Source of the DNA: Psychrobacter sp. 28M-43
GTDB taxonomy: Bacteria > Pseudomonadota > Gammaproteobacteria > Pseudomonadales > Moraxellaceae
Direction of reading: 5' to 3'
Assembly: GCF_014770435.1 (NCBI RefSeq)
Contig: NZ_CP061739.1
Location: 2,418,001-2,482,000, forward strand
Length of the DNA stretch: 64,000 nt
This document shows, in pieces, positions 63,620-64,000 of this stretch. Position 1 is the first letter of the stretch, and the number at the start of each line of letters is the position of its first letter. The notes beneath the pieces were generated by a model. That model saw only the letters and a program-made list of their open reading frames with translations, did no database searches and was not told the DNA's origin. Made by a program: the position numbers and the translations under genes.

Positions 63620-63727
63620 ATTTTCTCGAAAGCAGCTCTATCTATCGCTAAATGATTGTAAATAAACCATTATCAATAGCAATTTCAAGCTGGCTCACAG
63701 AAAGGTATTTTATAAGAAAACAGCTAA

Positions 63728-64000
63728 TTAAATAGCAAAATCTTCGATATCACGACCTGCTGCTAGCGCTTCAACCAACCACGTTGGCTTACGGCCACGT
63801 CCAGTCCAAGTTTCACTATGATCATCAGTATTGCGATATTTAATACTGCGTTTTTTCTCTAACTTTTCACCAGCTTTCAGTATCTCTTCGATCGTTGCAT
63901 TGCTATCTTCTGCAATCTGCTCGAACTGCATATAGGCATCATACAAACGTTGATGTTGTTTTTTAGCGATAAGTTGTTGAGCGTTTTCAGTGATAGCACG
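63728..64000 (-). CDS. H-NS family nucleoid protein, 5' end cut by window edge
   Basis: The frame is open from the right edge (base 64000) to the stop at 63728, so 90 codons are seen and the start lies outside. The visible part has a coiled-coil-like helix (AQQLIAKKQHQRLYDAYMQF) and the C-terminal DNA-binding loop KYRNTDDHSETWTGRGRKPTWL, the H-NS signature (TWTGRGRxP). H-NS binds curved AT-rich DNA and silences genes. A TTG at 63946 is only an internal codon. A strong terminator follows. Confidence 0.88.
   Translation of the reverse strand, partial: RAITENAQQLIAKKQHQRLYDAYMQFEQIAEDSNATIEEILKAGEKLEKKRSIKYRNTDDHSETWTGRGRKPTWLVEALAAGRDIEDFAI

Overview
The window looks like a chromosomal segment of a gamma-proteobacterium of the family Moraxellaceae, most probably Psychrobacter. 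This rests on protein resemblance from memory, the moderate G+C with AT-rich intergenic DNA, the gspN-gspC-gspD order, the FimX-type protein and the dispersed ~105-bp intergenic repeats; I ran no database search. No tRNA, rRNA, CRISPR array, prophage or intact insertion sequence is visible. Nearly all genes look intact; two are cut by the window edges (exbB at the left, an H-NS family gene at the right).

Layout. 1-9956 is an iron-acquisition block: exbB and tonB, a four-gene ferric-siderophore ABC importer (binding lipoprotein, two permeases, ATPase), a PepSY membrane protein and a TonB-dependent receptor. Good Fur-box matches lie at 1563-1581, 1766-1788 and 10092-10110. No siderophore synthesis genes are present, so the siderophore may be foreign. 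10338-14149 holds trpR, an unusual trpE, trpG and an EamA exporter; a probable TrpR operator overlaps the trpR promoter. 14187-16721 is an L-cystine ABC importer. 17169-25793 is a histidine utilisation regulon: divergent hutC, then hutU, a YjiH-like membrane protein, hutH, hutG and hutI, with a perfect HutC-type palindrome in the hutC-hutU gap.

26038-29328 is the most novel part. Five consecutive same-strand genes encode a roadblock/LC7 protein, a PAS protein, a signal-less PhnD-like binding protein, an unknown protein and a second protein whose C-terminal half looks like a divergent roadblock fold. Two copies of a ~105-bp inverted-repeat element have entered this cluster, and one of them supplies the last codons and stop of the fourth gene.

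29748-43571 is mixed metabolism: a methyltransferase, an acetyltransferase, a molybdenum aldehyde-oxidase operon (PaoABC-like, with XdhC-like and MocA-like maturation factors), NfsB-like nitroreductase, DsbA-like oxidoreductase, haloacid dehalogenase, glutathione-dependent formaldehyde dehydrogenase, a LysR regulator and small DUF302 and DUF4031 proteins. 43667-48222 is a MoxR / DUF58 / transglutaminase module. 48265-55059 has a lipoprotein cytochrome c, a FimX-like degenerate c-di-GMP protein beside a large unknown protein, EpmB, and elongation factor P divergent from EpmB. 55217-59238 carries a hybrid histidine kinase, TcdA, TatD and a small membrane protein. 59443-63498 encodes type II secretion GspD, GspC and GspN, followed by the start-truncated H-NS family gene.
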